DNA from: Mixophyes australis | Lineage: Eukaryota > Chordata > Amphibia > Anura > Limnodynastidae | Reading direction: 5' to 3' | Length of the DNA: 64,000 nucleotides | Assembly (NCBI GenBank): GCA_036250195.1 | Contig: JAVHZZ010000004.1 | Location: forward strand, 321,868,628 to 321,932,627 | Shown: positions 11,125-22,960 of the stretch, piece after piece | How positions within the stretch are numbered: the first letter of the stretch is position 1 | Layout of the letters: every line of letters starts with the position of its first letter | Notes under the pieces: generated by a model | Told to the model about the DNA's origin: nothing | What the model saw: only the letters and a program-made list of their open reading frames with translations | Databases searched by the model: none | Position numbers and translations under genes: made by a program

Positions 11125-12645
11125 ACGTAAGAACTGTGTGTGGGGATTTGAGTAGGAGTTAAGGGTAGCTTACCTGGAGAAGCTCTTCTATAATAAAAGT
11201 AAACACACATGTTTAAAGACAATAAATGTCAGAGCAGAGAAACAGCTGAGTGCAAAGCAAATATATTTTTCTCTGTGCAACAAATTAAAGTAAACTGTAT
11301 ACATCCACACGCTGCTTGTCTATACTCTTTATACAGTTTTAAGCTTTACGTTTTAGCACTCTGCTGCTGAGTCATTTATGAACACTTTGTTTGATATCTT
11401 TTTCAACATTTGTTTAAACAAACTAATTATATTTTCACACAATTTATTTTGATCTTATTAACATAACAAACCTAGAAATGTTTTTCAACACATCACAAAA
11501 AATAACATTGCATTTTAGCAAATGCATCACATTGAATCATGAGTGTAGGGCTGTTTAGGATAGGGCTACAACAGAAGAACTCTGCGACAGGCTTGATGCA
11601 GTATAAGTTTTATATTAGTTTTTGCAATGCAATTAACAGTGTTGTAATTGGGCCAGGATGAGACTTTGGTACTTTTTGGTTTACAACATACTGCCAGGAT
11701 GAATACGCCATTATTTTGTGCTGCTCATAAAGTATTACATAGCCCATGGGTGCCCAAGAATTTGCTCGCTAGGTCATTATCTCCTGTGCCACTTGATATG
11801 ATGGCACATTACCATTTCTATAAAGAGAAAAGGTTGCAGTGATTACTTCGGCTTCACTCTCCCTTCACAGCAACAAACAGTTTCATTAATTGAAACTGCT
11901 GTTTCAGTTGCACATGTAAGCCTCAATATTTGAAAAAGAAACCACAGAAGCTTGCACCCTTTTACAGTGCCTTGTCTAGGGGGGCCCTCTGATAAAGGTG
12001 TGCCAGGGCACGCGCCCCCGGTGCCCCCTCCTTAATCCGGTTCTGGCTGCATAGGAAGAATTGTGAAAAAATTCTGTAATGAATTTGCTGCAAATTACAA
12101 AATAGGAAGCGGTTGTCCAGATTATTTGGGTTGCAACCTCTACTTATTTTGGCCTAATAAAGACTACAGATGCATTGACATACGTAGTTTGGGCTGTAGT
12201 AGACACATTTCCACATACAAGAGTTGGATTTTTTCTTATCTACGGTATGTGGCGGTGCAGATGGCTGCCTCACTTCAACACAATTAACATTATCCAATCA
12301 ACATGGTGAAGATCATGTATCATTATCTTCATGGATTTATATTCATTTTTATTTTATTTAAATTCACATTTATGTTTTCCCTTAATGTTGTATTGGGAAA
12401 GATTTTAATTTTTTTGGAGGCTCCTGTTTTAGACTTTCTTTCATGACCTTTATTTCTGAAAGAATTACTATTCTATTATAGTAGAATGGGGATACTCCTG
12501 TTAAATAGACTGATCCATGACAAGAGTAGTAAGGCCATGCACTGCTATGTCACTGCAAAAGACCTTCCTTTTCTTTTAGCTACCTCCTCCCCAAGTCAAC
12601 AAATAATAAGGTAGAAAAACTACAGAATTATCACCTTGCAAATTT
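11125..12645. other. Unassigned; hAT-like fragment at about 11965-12050
   Basis: Mostly unique-looking AT-rich DNA. At 11965-12050 'cagtgccttgtctag' ... 'taatccggttctggctg' resembles a short hAT-type MITE (compare 'cagagccggattta' at 38269), but no duplicated flank was found. No coding sequence. Confidence 0.4.
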
Positions 12646-12649
12646 GTGC

Positions 12650-12925
12650 TTAATGTAGTGGTAAAAAGAATGCTATTTGTATTGTATAGAGGTCACTAGC
12701 ATACTTCCTGCATTGCATATGCTCTCCGTGTTGTATTTTGGTCATTAAAATCCTTTCTGAATTGAATATCAGTCACTAGGAATCTTTCTCTATTGTATAG
12801 AGGTCACTAAAATGCTTTATGTGTTGCATATTGCTCTCAGTATTGTCTATCAGTCACTAGAATGATCTCTGTATTATATAGAGATCACTAGATTGTTCTC
12901 TGTTTGGCACATAATTCATTATGAT
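12650..12925. repeat. Degenerate minisatellite, about 35-bp unit
   Basis: Seven or so imperfect units of the type 'ctctgtattgtatagaggtc' followed by 'actagaatg'. The same unit reappears at 17330-17510 beyond the hAT element. Confidence 0.8.
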
Positions 12926-13620
12926 GCTGTTCCAGGTTGAACTAGGTTATTTTGCTTTCAAAGAGATAATGACAGCAAGATTTATTGAACAATGTATCTT
13001 TATTTTTACAATGAACATAATATAAAAGTGAAAGTAAATTAATACATAGCTTCCAATATTGAATCTCACAATATGTTCAAGAAACAGTCAATTTACAGGA
13101 CCCCTCCTTTTAATGAAAGCTGAAAAAAGTAGCAGGATAAACTCTGGCACTTTTTTGCATTCAGGTCCAGTCTGAGGCAAAGGCCCCTTTAGCTGCATTC
13201 CAGATTTTATACTCAGAGAACAAAGGGTCCTGGAATCAACTTCCATTTAAAACATGATTTCAAGCTCTCTATTGGTACACTACTGATAAGAAATAGAGAT
13301 GCTCAGGCTCGGTTCCCTGAAAACCGAACAAACCCGAACTTAGCAGATCCGAGTACCGAGTTGAGTCAGCTGGGTACTTTCGCACACGCCCTCGGAATTG
13401 AAAATGAGGCAAAACGTCATTGTTACATCGTCGGATCTCGGATCTCGGAAGTTTTGGATTCTATAAGTATCCCGCTCAATGGCGATCCAGCACCATTTCA
13501 CAGAGGGACACAAAAGTGGTGGCACAGTTCTTGGCAGTCTCTAGTGCAGTTGGGCAGCGTCATAGGTAGAAAAGAAAGGGGAGGGGTAGCAGTGTTCTTC
13601 AAAGTCTACAGTGACATTCA

Positions 13621-14060
13621 GGAGAGCTCCATTGCTAATTCTCACTGATGAAATAGAAATAATAGGTCTAGCAGGCTTGGTCTTCTAAATCTGCAGTCAC
13701 ATTGTACTGTGTTAAATAGGTAACATACAAAGAGGAGAGCTCCATTGCTCTATTGCTAATTGTCATTGCTGAAATAGAAATAATAGGGCTGGTAGGCTTG
13801 GTCTTCTAAATCTGCAGTCACATTGTACTGTGTTATATAGGTAAAACACAAAGAGGAGAGCTCCATTGCTAATTGTCATTGCTGAAAAAGAAATAGGTCT
13901 GGCAGGCTTTGTATTTTAAATCTACAGTCACATTGTACTGTGTTATATAGGTAAAACACAAAGAGGAGAGCTCCATTGCTAATTATCATTGCTGAAATAG
14001 AAAGAATAGGGCTGGCAGTGTTGTTCTTAATCTGCAGTCACATTGTACTGTGTTATCAAA
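13621..14060 (+). repeat. Subterminal tandem array of the hAT element
   Basis: Four copies of a roughly 110-121-bp unit containing 'ggagagctccattgctaatt' and 'ctgcagtcacattgtactg', lying between the left terminus and the transposase start. Repeated subterminal motifs in hAT elements often serve as transposase binding sites; whether these do is not known. Confidence 0.85.
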
Positions 14061-16660
14061 ATGGATTCACAGGAGTACACAGAAGACCAGGAGCACCAAG
14101 CAGCTGCTGGCACCAGTCATAATAATAGTCATCCCTCTATGTCATCTGCTAAAGCCTATGTTAAAGTGCATAATGTTTTTAAGTGAGGGAAACAAAAATG
14201 TAAAAAAACACTTTTTACCTTGGTCAAGAAAAAAAGACCTGTAATCCAGGCAAAGTTACCTGCAGAAAAAAAATAAAATTGCCAACATGCCATTCTACAC
14301 ACACAGTGGCAAGGAAAGAATGAGGCCTTCGCCTTTCTCTGAGTGTTAGTTCTGCAACTGTCACTGAGGCATCTTCTTGTAAGGTCAGTCTCCAAAAGTG
14401 GTGTCCAAATACTTTTACGTGTAAAAGCCGAGCTGGATGAAAACAGTAATGCATTAGTAGAAAATGTATGTTCTGACTCAGAAATGACACCAATCTGTGA
14501 GGAGAGTCTATTCACGAGTGCTATGTGTGACCCTGACCTGTCTTATAGTGTACCCATAAAGAAAGGCCCTTTCAGCATTTCTGCAGATGTGTGCATGAAC
14601 AGCCCAAGTGTAGCCGGTGATACACAAATTGAGGATGCCGCTTTGGAATTGCAACAGGATGAGGGGGAAATTTGTGTAGCAGATGAGGGTGCTAATGAGG
14701 ATGGTGATGAGGATGATGTTATTTGTGTAAGTCCTGCACCAGTGGAAGCACTTCTTGCACGTGATAAGAAGAAGGCCATTGTCATGTCTGAGCATATGAC
14801 CAAAAAATCCACCTCTTATATGTGGAATTATTTTTAACCCAAATCCTGACAACAGTTAACTAGCCATTTGTAGCGGTTGTAAAGCCACAGTCAGTAGAGG
14901 TAGGGACCTTAACCATCTAGGAACCTCATCCATGTTACGCCATTTGAAGCGAGTTCATGGCAAGCTGTTGGGAAAATTAGAAACTTATGGTAAAAAAATA
15001 ACTACAAGCAGTCTATCATCAGCTATGGCCCTTCTCTCAGTTAGATCCCGACGCCTGCAATCTACACCCACAACACCGACCTCATCAATATCCTCAGTAG
15101 CGATCGGAGTTAGTCCTGCATCCAAGTTACTAAGGCTAGATGACTCCTCCACAATCCTTGGTTCCTCTGAAGAATTCTTGAGCATTAGTCCCACAGCTGC
15201 TGCTGCTTCTGCTGGGGGTGAATCTTCATCCCAGAAGCAGGCCAAGAAGAAGACTACTAGTAATTTACAACAATTGACTGTTAAACAATCCTATGCAAGA
15301 GGAAGCAAGTATGAAACCTGTCACCCAGTCACAAAGCGGATCACAGACACCATGGCGACTATGCTAGTATTAGATCTGCATCCAATATCCACTATTAATG
15401 CAGCTGGTTTTAGACAATCATGTGAGGTCTTGTGTCCCCGTTACCAAATTCCATCATGACACCATTTTACTAGAAAAGCTATTCCCCACCTCTACCAAAA
15501 GTTTCGTAAAAATTTAATTATTGGGCTACAAAATGCCATTCTACCCACTGTACACAACCACAGATATGTGGACAAGCAGTACAGGGCAAACTAAAGATTA
15601 TATGACTGACAGCCCAATGGGTTGGTGATTCGCTTTTACCATCAGGAACAGCAGCAGCATGTACCCAAGTAAGTCCCATTTTTCAGAGGCAGGCTACTCT
15701 GTGTATCACCTGCTTCACTAAGAGGCATACAGCTGACAATCTATTACAAAAACTAAGGAATATCATTGCAACATGGCTTTTCCCACTTGGACTCTCCTCA
15801 GGATATGTCATTTCTGATAACCACCAATGTTGTGAGAGCATTACAGCTGAGTGAATTCCATCACATTCCCTGTTTTGTTCACACAATAAACTTTTTTGGT
15901 GCAGAGCTTTTTAAAAAATGACGGGGACTGTTGGAAAAGCAGCTTGAGAAACTGAAGGAGATGAAACAAAGCAATTACACAAAGTATGTCGGACTTGTAG
16001 ATCAAGTACTTCATTCGCTTGGCCAGGATCCAAGAGTTATCAAAATCTTGAAATCGGATTACTACATTTTGGCGACTGTGCTTGATCCTCGGTTTAAGAG
16101 CTATGTTTTCTCTTTATTTCCAACTGACCCAGACCTGAAGAGATGCAAGGAGCTCCTTGTGAGCAAGATGACAGCTCAAGTGTTATGTGAGTGGACTGCG
16201 TTTTCTCCTTCAGTTTCTTACGCAACTGCTGCTAGGAAAAAAAAACATAGCTTTCCCAAGAGACCCAGGGATGATGCAGATGACTCAGCACAACAGTTTG
16301 ACATCTGGTCTGGTCTAAAAGAATTGACCAAAATAGTGACACCTCTGCCGTAACTCCACCTGATCCTACTACCAACATCCAAAAGATGGTGCAGGATTAT
16401 TTTCACAACAGCATAGAAATAGACACATCAGACGGTCCTTTTACATACTGGGAGGAAAAAAGGGAATTTGGAGACCCATGTACCAACTCGCTTTGCACTC
16501 CTTAAGCTGCCCACCCTCCAGTGTGTACTCGGAAAGAGTTTTCAGCACAGCCGTGAACCTTATCAGCGATTGGCATAGGAAGGTACTTCAAAATGTGGAA
16601 AAGATGATGTTCATAAAAATGAACTTAAATTTCCACGAGGAAGGTCTTTCCCACCAATAA
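14061..16660 (+). pseudogene. Decayed hAT transposase (ZBED-like)
   Basis: Likely start ATG at 14061 (peptide begins MDSQEYTED), broken by a stop at 14184. An acidic region (about 14640-14730) precedes a BED-type zinc finger: cysteines at 14869 and 14878, histidines at 14941 and 14956, with Trp at 14823 upstream. A one-base shift in a T-run at 14831-14835 and a TAA at 14857 split the finger region. The RNase H-like core follows in pieces: TTDMWTS at about 15554-15577, then a block like NVVRALQLSEF / PCFVHTIN at about 15830-15895. The hAT C-terminal dimerisation motif (PPSSVYSERVFSTA) is at about 16510-16550. Such enzymes cut and rejoin transposon ends. Stops and frameshifts make this copy non-functional. 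Confidence 0.9.
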
Positions 16661-17329
16661 CATCAAAATACTGAGACTTCTGTAATGATGGATTTCAGCA
16701 GTGATGAATTAATGTGTGAGGATGATTTACAAACTGATGAGGGTGAGCATGAGGCAAGGATGATGACAACAACATCTTGCCACAGTAGAGTTCATTAACA
16801 GCACTGTTACCTTAGGTGCCTTAAGCCCATTGTTAGCTTGTTTTGTGGGGGCCCAAACAAACCAAGCACATCAGCCGCAAAGTGGTACTTTTTGTCGCTG
16901 AAGTGCATGGTTTGTTAAAGTGTGTATGTGGAGGGCTATATACTGTTTTGTGCTTTGCAAAAATCTTTGACACCTATGGATGATGCAGTTGATTCAGCAC
17001 AACATTTTGACATCTGGGGCTAGATCCAAACCCAAAAACCAAAACACGCAAGGGCAGTTTAGCTAAAACAAAAACACAAAGTTAATCCAGATCCAGAACC
17101 AAAATCAAAACCAGAACACGGGGGTCAGTGAACATCTCTAATAAGAAAGGCTATATTCTCACATATATGCAGAAAGCATCTGAGACAACACCCTAGGAAA
17201 ATATGTAGGGATGTCTCTGCCTTGCCTTAGATCAGATAAGCAATTTACAATACACACAGAAAAGTAAGAAAACATTGAAATGGAGCTCAGTGACCATTTT
17301 AATAGGCCTGTCACAGATGCTATCTGCAT

Positions 17330-17510
17330 TTTATATCAGTCACTGAAAGGTTCCCTATATTGTATATAGGACATTAGGTTGTTTTTCCTATTATATATTA
17401 ACTGTTATGATGCCCTCTGTATTGTATGGGGGTCCCTAAATGCTCTCTGTATTGTACATCAGTCACTAGGCTGTTCTCTGTATTGTATAAGGGTTACTAG
17501 AAACTTTCAT
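17330..17510. repeat. Second block of the about 35-bp minisatellite
   Basis: Units such as 'ctctctgtattgtat' with 'cagtcactag' match the array at 12650-12925. Without the hAT insertion the two blocks would be about 0.56 kb apart. Confidence 0.75.
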
Positions 17511-19120
17511 TGAACAATTTTTCATATATGTCGTTGCTTATATAAAATCACACCCACAGTAGACAAGCAATGTTTTCTTCATGTCTATGCAGAGAGTAGT
17601 GTGCCAAGCTATTATAATAAAGGCCACCTGGCATACCCTCTCTGTCACAAACAAATGTCAAAGTGGGGACATTTCAGTCAATCAAGAGATGAAGATTGAA
17701 TATATTGCTCACATCCTAGCCAATGGCACTTTAAAATAACTATATTTTTGGAGACACGTTGTGAAACAGTTATTTGTAGCACTGCAAATTTGTGAATTTT
17801 AATGGCTTGTCATTTAAAACTGAAGCATACAAATATCCATGTCTTTTGAACACTGAAATCCAATTTACCATGCAAGTTAAGGGAAATATGTCTAAAACTG
17901 TGTTATGTGATTGATATATTTGATACATATATTGTATAAGATACTTGCATACTATAGCGGTCCGGGCAAGGGTGGGTAGGGACCTCACTAGCTTTGAGCG
18001 GCTGTCCTGTGCCTCCCAACTACCGACACCTACGATTTCGGCTCTATATAACATACTCATCAACAACTTACTTATCTCCCTACCGGGATACACCCGCCCT
18101 TAGGACCAGAACCAGGACGGGACCGGCGATGATCAATTATGGGGCAAAGATTTTCCTATACAATCTGGCTAGATCTACAAGCCCCTCTGTGTATTCTACA
18201 TGCAATACCACACTATTTATTCATCACATGAACAAGACAGCTTTTTCAACAAAGATCAATTGTGATGGGGGAAGGGGAAGAGGGAAAAGGAAGGTAAATC
18301 ACTGGAAGCTTAATTGAAAGACAGTTAGACATAGGGGGAAGGGGCAGAAGGTGTGTTCAATCCTGTGCAGCCTCAGAATTGTCTATGATGGAATAGTCTC
18401 TTAGTAAGCTGTGATTTAGTCTGCAACAGTTCTGGATCTACATCTACAAAAATCCATGACTTGTTCTTATACAGTTTAAACATTTATGCATCTTCTACTG
18501 TTCTCTTAACTATTAAGGATGTCATTTTATGTGGATTTTAGAACACACAAGTGGCCATTGCTTTTATGTATTCGATACAGTCTGTTACGTATGTATTGTG
18601 GTGTGTAATAAAATGCATTGATTGTCTCAGTCTATTACTGCATTTTATGTTGCCCAAAATAATCACTATAAATAAATAAAGATCCTATTTTTTAAAGTCT
18701 GATATTATGATGATTATATATTTCATTAACATTAGAATTGGTGAGGTGCAGGCTGTCTATATAGCACATGCTCCTTTAAGGGCTACCTTTTGATGCTCTA
18801 TGAACTATCTATGTAAAGAGACCAGATGAATGGTAGAACCATCTCCAGGAAGAAAGGCAAGGGAAAGATACATATCTAGACTTGTCTGTTCTCAGCACCC
18901 CTAATACTGGAAGTACTGTGTATACCTGTAAGTGTCCTATGCTTTCCATGAGTCCTGTGGTGGAACGCAGGAGAACTGAGCAACCCCATTTACTGACAAG
19001 TGTGTGGAAGATCACCAAGAGGCTTTCTTATCTTTTCCCATTTACAGCCACTAAGTCGGCTTGGGAAATTTCATACTAAGGTATGAATGCTAATACCTCT
19101 ATTTTGAAGACAAGTATGGT
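17511..19120. other. Unassigned sequence
   Basis: Short open frames around 17770-18317 overlap on opposite strands and show no protein family features. No repeat boundaries were identified. Confidence 0.4.
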
Positions 19121-19124
19121 GCGG

Positions 19125-19442
19125 TCACCTGAGGGCCTAAGTCATTAAGGACAACAAAGTATAAAAAATGAGTAACTCTGCACTTTGGCAAAACCATTGT
19201 GCATTGGAGGGGGAGGTAAATTTAAAATGTGGGGGCAGATTTATAGTTGGGGTAGGGCATGTCCCAGATCAACTTTAAATTTCAGTGTAAAAATAAAGCT
19301 CTCAAGTATTTGTGTGCTACATTAAAAATTGACAGTATTTAACTTATGTGCAAAATAATATACTCATTTGCACCCCTTGCATTGTAATAAGGGAGCAAGC
19401 TTACTCCTTTTTTCGCTTTGCTCTCCTTAATGACTCAGGCCC
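19125..19442. mobile_element. MITE with GGGCCTAAGTCATTAAGG-type ends
   Basis: The left end 'gggcctaagtcattaagg' is mirrored at the right as 'ccttaatgactcaggccc', with 'aacaaag'/'ctttgct' continuing the pairing. The interior matches 5995-6215 in reverse. A target duplication was not clear (flanks 'tga' and 'cga'). Non-coding. Confidence 0.75.
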
Positions 19443-20689
19443 CGAAAGTGTACAATTTCTAAGATGAGATGTATTTATTTATTTCTGCTTGATCTGAAAC
19501 AGCACAAACGTTAATTAAAGCTTTGGCAAAACCTATATATGGACCCAGTCATAATCACTCCTACCCTACACATGTGATATAAATTTTCAACATGAATAAT
19601 ATTTGTTTTCTTCAGTTGTTTTGGTGATTAAGTTATATGACAGTTTAGGTATATCAAACATGGTGCCGTAGATTCATTAAAAAATAATAATTTAAAAAAA
19701 AAGTATTTTTAAGATCTTCAATTGAAGCTCCAGATCCTAGTACCATGGCCTAATAACAAACCTACGTAATGTATTAGACTAAATTATATTATCTTTGTTG
19801 TTTTGCTGCAAGTTTGAATGGATGCTACTCCCAGACATATTTTATTGAACACGGGTAAGTATATGACTTATTTAACTGTTTGCTCCCTTATTAAAAAGGT
19901 TATAAGGTGGATGTTGTTAAAATTAATAGATTCAATTAAATAGGAACAAAATGGTTCACACAATCCAGATGAAAACAAAATTCAATATTCATTTGATAAT
20001 CCAAATCACATTTGTAGCAAACCAAATTTCACCAGTAAAGGACAGAATACATTTTGTAGATGTAGATGTACATTTGAAAGGAATATATAAAATGTAGATG
20101 CCTTCGGCACTCCACTTGCAATCTGCAGCTAACACATTTTCCTTTAGACTATACACAAATCTAACAAACATAAAGGTTAACTACAAATAGTATTCAAAAT
20201 TAAGCGCTGATGTATTTCCTCATGGGTAAAAAAAATGTATAAAATATAATATAAATTTACTTAATTTTTGAGTGAAATATGATTTTTAATCTGTTCAATT
20301 TTGACTTTGTTTTCTGCATTAATCATAGAAATAAACAGAAAAGAAAAACACAGTGCAATCCTATTTTTCAAAAATAATGATTTTGAATATTGTTCAATAT
20401 GTGTATAAAAATATGTATTTTTTTTCTAATGCACACATTGAACGATATAGTAATTTTTGATTTAGTAGCCGGGAGGGAGGGGGGGCAGCAACGCTCCTAG
20501 AAGAAAGGATGTTACAGAGTCCTCCCCTACCCTGGCAGGTGACCCTGCTCCTTGCATTACTGCTCACACTATTCATCCAGATGTTGGTAAAATCATTACT
20601 CAAATCAACATCATTCAATTTAATACTAAATCTCAATCTTCCTCCTATTGCAGGGCAGCTTAACTGGTTTGCCTCCCCTTGCGGGTGTC
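19443..20689. other. Unassigned AT-rich sequence
   Basis: Strongly AT-rich with no open frame of interest. A G-rich tract ('gggagggaggggggg') lies at about 20471-20485, and 20510-20690 is more GC-rich, possibly the 5' part of the DIRS-like fragment that follows. Confidence 0.35.
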
Positions 20690-21510
20690 AGCTGCTGTGA
20701 TGCCGGCTCCAATCTCCCGCAATTCACATAGTGCCATGTCTACACCTTTAGCTCCTTTCTCCATTGGTGACTTATTGCAAGCACTGGGCATCAATGGGTG
20801 GCCAACTATTTAGATGATTTTTTTGTTCATTGGTCTGAGCAGTTCTAAAGTGTGCCAGGAAGTATTGTGTTGCACCCAGTCTCTATTCACTGTTATGGGA
20901 GTTCCAGTTGCACCAGGTAAAACAGAGGGACCTTTGGTTAAACTGTTGTACTTAGGTATTGAAATTGATACTCAGGCTGGTTGCTGCATGTTGCCTGAGG
21001 CCAAACTAGCTGAATTGATGGATATGTTAGATTTGCTTATTGTGGTCCATAGGGTCAAATTAAACAGGTTCAGTCCCTTCTTGGCGTTTTGAACTTTGCA
21101 TGTCAAGTCATCCCAATGGGTAGTGTTTTTTGCCCTAAACTAGAGAAGGCTACTGCAAGTGTGGTCAGAAGCCATCATTTTGTTAGGCTCTTTGATGAGA
21201 TTAGGGAGGTTTTAGTTACGTGGCGTTTTTTCTTGCAGCACTCCAACGGGTTTGCTTGTGGACATCTCCTGCCACTAATTGGGCTATTCAACTGTTTACA
21301 GATGTGACTGGGTTTGCTGGCTTCGGGGCCTACCTGGACAGCGAGTTGTGCACAGCTTCTTGGCCCCTTTCATGGTATCAGGAGGGGCTCACAAATAATC
21401 TTTTGCTTTTGGTATTATTTCCAATTATTGTTGTGGTACAACTGTGGGGTGATCACTTGCGATATAAGAGCATTCATTTTTGGTGCGATAATTAGGGGTG
21501 GTACACGTTA
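20690..21510 (+). pseudogene. DIRS-like retroelement: reverse transcriptase / RNase H remnant
   Basis: The catalytic motif YLDDFF is encoded at 20807-20824, then a frameshift in the T-run leads into GVPVAPGKTEGP and LLYLGIEID (about 20910-20975), typical of DIRS1-type reverse transcriptases. A second frame carries NFACQVIPMG (about 21090-21120) and a third carries ATNWAIQLFTDVTGFAGFGA (about 21270-21335), the start of the RNase H domain. At least three frames are needed, so it is a pseudogene. The element's tyrosine recombinase was not recognised; degraded sequence to about 22250 may hold it. Confidence 0.8.
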
Positions 21511-22330
21511 ATAATCAAAAATTACGTGTATGATCGTAGCAGCCTCAGAGGGTTGTTCCGTTCAGAATATTATGGCTTTGGGTAGATGTAAATCAGGTTG
21601 GTTTAAAAAATGTATTAGGCCATCTGCAGGCCAGTTTAAGGCTCCCAGCGAGGCTTACCCATGACACTCACTTGCTTGTCTTGTTCAAAGGTGGCATGGA
21701 GGGTTTTCCCTATTTTTTTCTCTAACAGGGTCCTGATTGGCTGATTATTCCAAGAAAGGTGTTGATAGCCTGAGCCATCTTAGCAAGGCTCGTTCTAAAG
21801 TTAATAGAGCCATGAGGAGGGTTTTTTTATTATAGGTTTAGGGGGTGAAGTAGTTAGCTACCCGGACATTTAGTGCCTGATTCACACAATTCTATAGGAG
21901 ATGGGAAGAGGGAATCACATATTTTGTCGAGCAAATTTTTCGTTCTCTTGTTTGTTGTTGAGAGGTCATTGTGGTGGCAGGTTTAGGTTCCTGGGGGAAC
22001 CTAGCTGTGGCAGAACGCAATCCAATCAGAAGCCATAATGGCATATTCGGGTGGCATGTTGGGCACTTTCCCTTAACAGGGAGATTCAGTTAGTTATATT
22101 TATCCCTTGGGGAGTTATGGTGCACCGCTTGGTCGGGCAGAACTCAGCTAATGAGCCAAAACAGAGTAGAGTTGGGCACCAATGCCTAGAAGTGTTAAAA
22201 TATTTTGCAGTTTATGGATATGGCTGAAGTCTGATTGGTCTTTCTCTTATTTTCCACCACTTCATTTCAATTTAATTTTCAATAAACTTTATGACCTTTC
22301 ATTCACCAAACAAGTGTCTTTTGTCTTATT
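21511..22330 (+). other. Probable downstream part of the DIRS-like element, degraded
   Basis: GC content stays above the flanking DNA and short peptides continue in the plus direction, but stops are frequent and I could not identify recombinase motifs. Assignment rests on position only. Confidence 0.3.
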
Positions 22331-22334
22331 TTTA

Positions 22335-22460
22335 TGGTGGTAAGGAAACTCTTAATTAGAGAAATAATGTTAAGAGTAAAGGTTATCAACCGCTAGGTGG
22401 CTTATATTCTTGATAACTAAGGTTTGTTTGTCTAATTAAGAGTGTTTGTCACTAGTAACA
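22335..22460. repeat. Short imperfect inverted repeat
   Basis: 'aaactcttaattaga' (about 22346-22360) is mirrored by 'tctaattaagagtgttt' (about 22431-22447). It could be a small MITE or a conserved palindromic regulatory motif. Confidence 0.45.
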
Positions 22461-22539
22461 ATCTTGCATTAATGTCTGTATTGCTAATAAAAGATGTAAA
22501 TAAAATATAGTCATGGTTATTTTTAAATGCGCTCCCATT

Positions 22540-22960
22540 TTCTTATGTTTTTCTATTGCTTGGCTAAAGTAGGGTCATAAATCATTGAAAATCAATCTGT
22601 TCTGAGCACTCTAAAGCAGAGCTAATTAAATCTTATCTGGACATAGAAATAACCATTAATTGAACAACACTTTACTTAAAGTGTATGGAGTATTCACAGA
22701 AAAACTGTTATTATTGTGAGAATAATTCATCAAGAGTAAAGCGTTAGTGCTCGGCTTAATGACTCTCTTGTCATCTATCAGGTCAGTAAAAGTCCGACTT
22801 CCATTACTTTTAACATGGCCATAAAAAAAGATTATATTTTTACAACTGATGAACAACTTTGGCACTGAGCTTGAGCTAGAAGGAATAAGCACTGGAGAAT
22901 CCTCTACAAATTTGGCAGTACTACTGACTTCATCTATTGTCCTCCATACTGCTGTGTTTT
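22540..22960. promoter_or_regulatory. Candidate conserved non-coding element
   Basis: A stretch without repeats, of moderate complexity, with several TAATTA/ATTAAT-type homeodomain-like motifs ('gagctaattaaatc', 'accattaattg'). This is the look of conserved non-coding DNA, but conservation cannot be judged from one sequence. Low confidence. Confidence 0.25.

Larger units (their letters stand above)
13294..17139 (+). mobile_element. Near full-length hAT transposon with 8-bp TSD
   Basis: The ends are inverted: left 'tagagatgctca', right 'tcagtgaacatctcta'. Identical 8-bp copies 'ataagaaa' flank the element (13286-13293 and 17140-17147). The 3,846-bp body has a roughly 110-121-bp tandem array near the left end, then a decayed transposase reading left to right, then a non-coding right part. 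The TSD, terminal repeats and transposase domains all agree on hAT. 38524-39161 shares its left end (in reverse) and is an internally deleted relative. Exact flanks suggest a fairly late insertion, yet the coding part is broken. Confidence 0.93.

Noticed and set aside
11965..12050. Short hAT-like element
   Set aside because: The ends resemble hAT termini but no duplicated flank could be read, so it is mentioned only inside the unassigned region.
13361..13648. 95-codon plus-strand open frame left of the hAT transposase
   Set aside because: Lies in the non-coding left end of the hAT element, is mirrored in the transposase-less copy at 38524-39161, and has no protein motifs.
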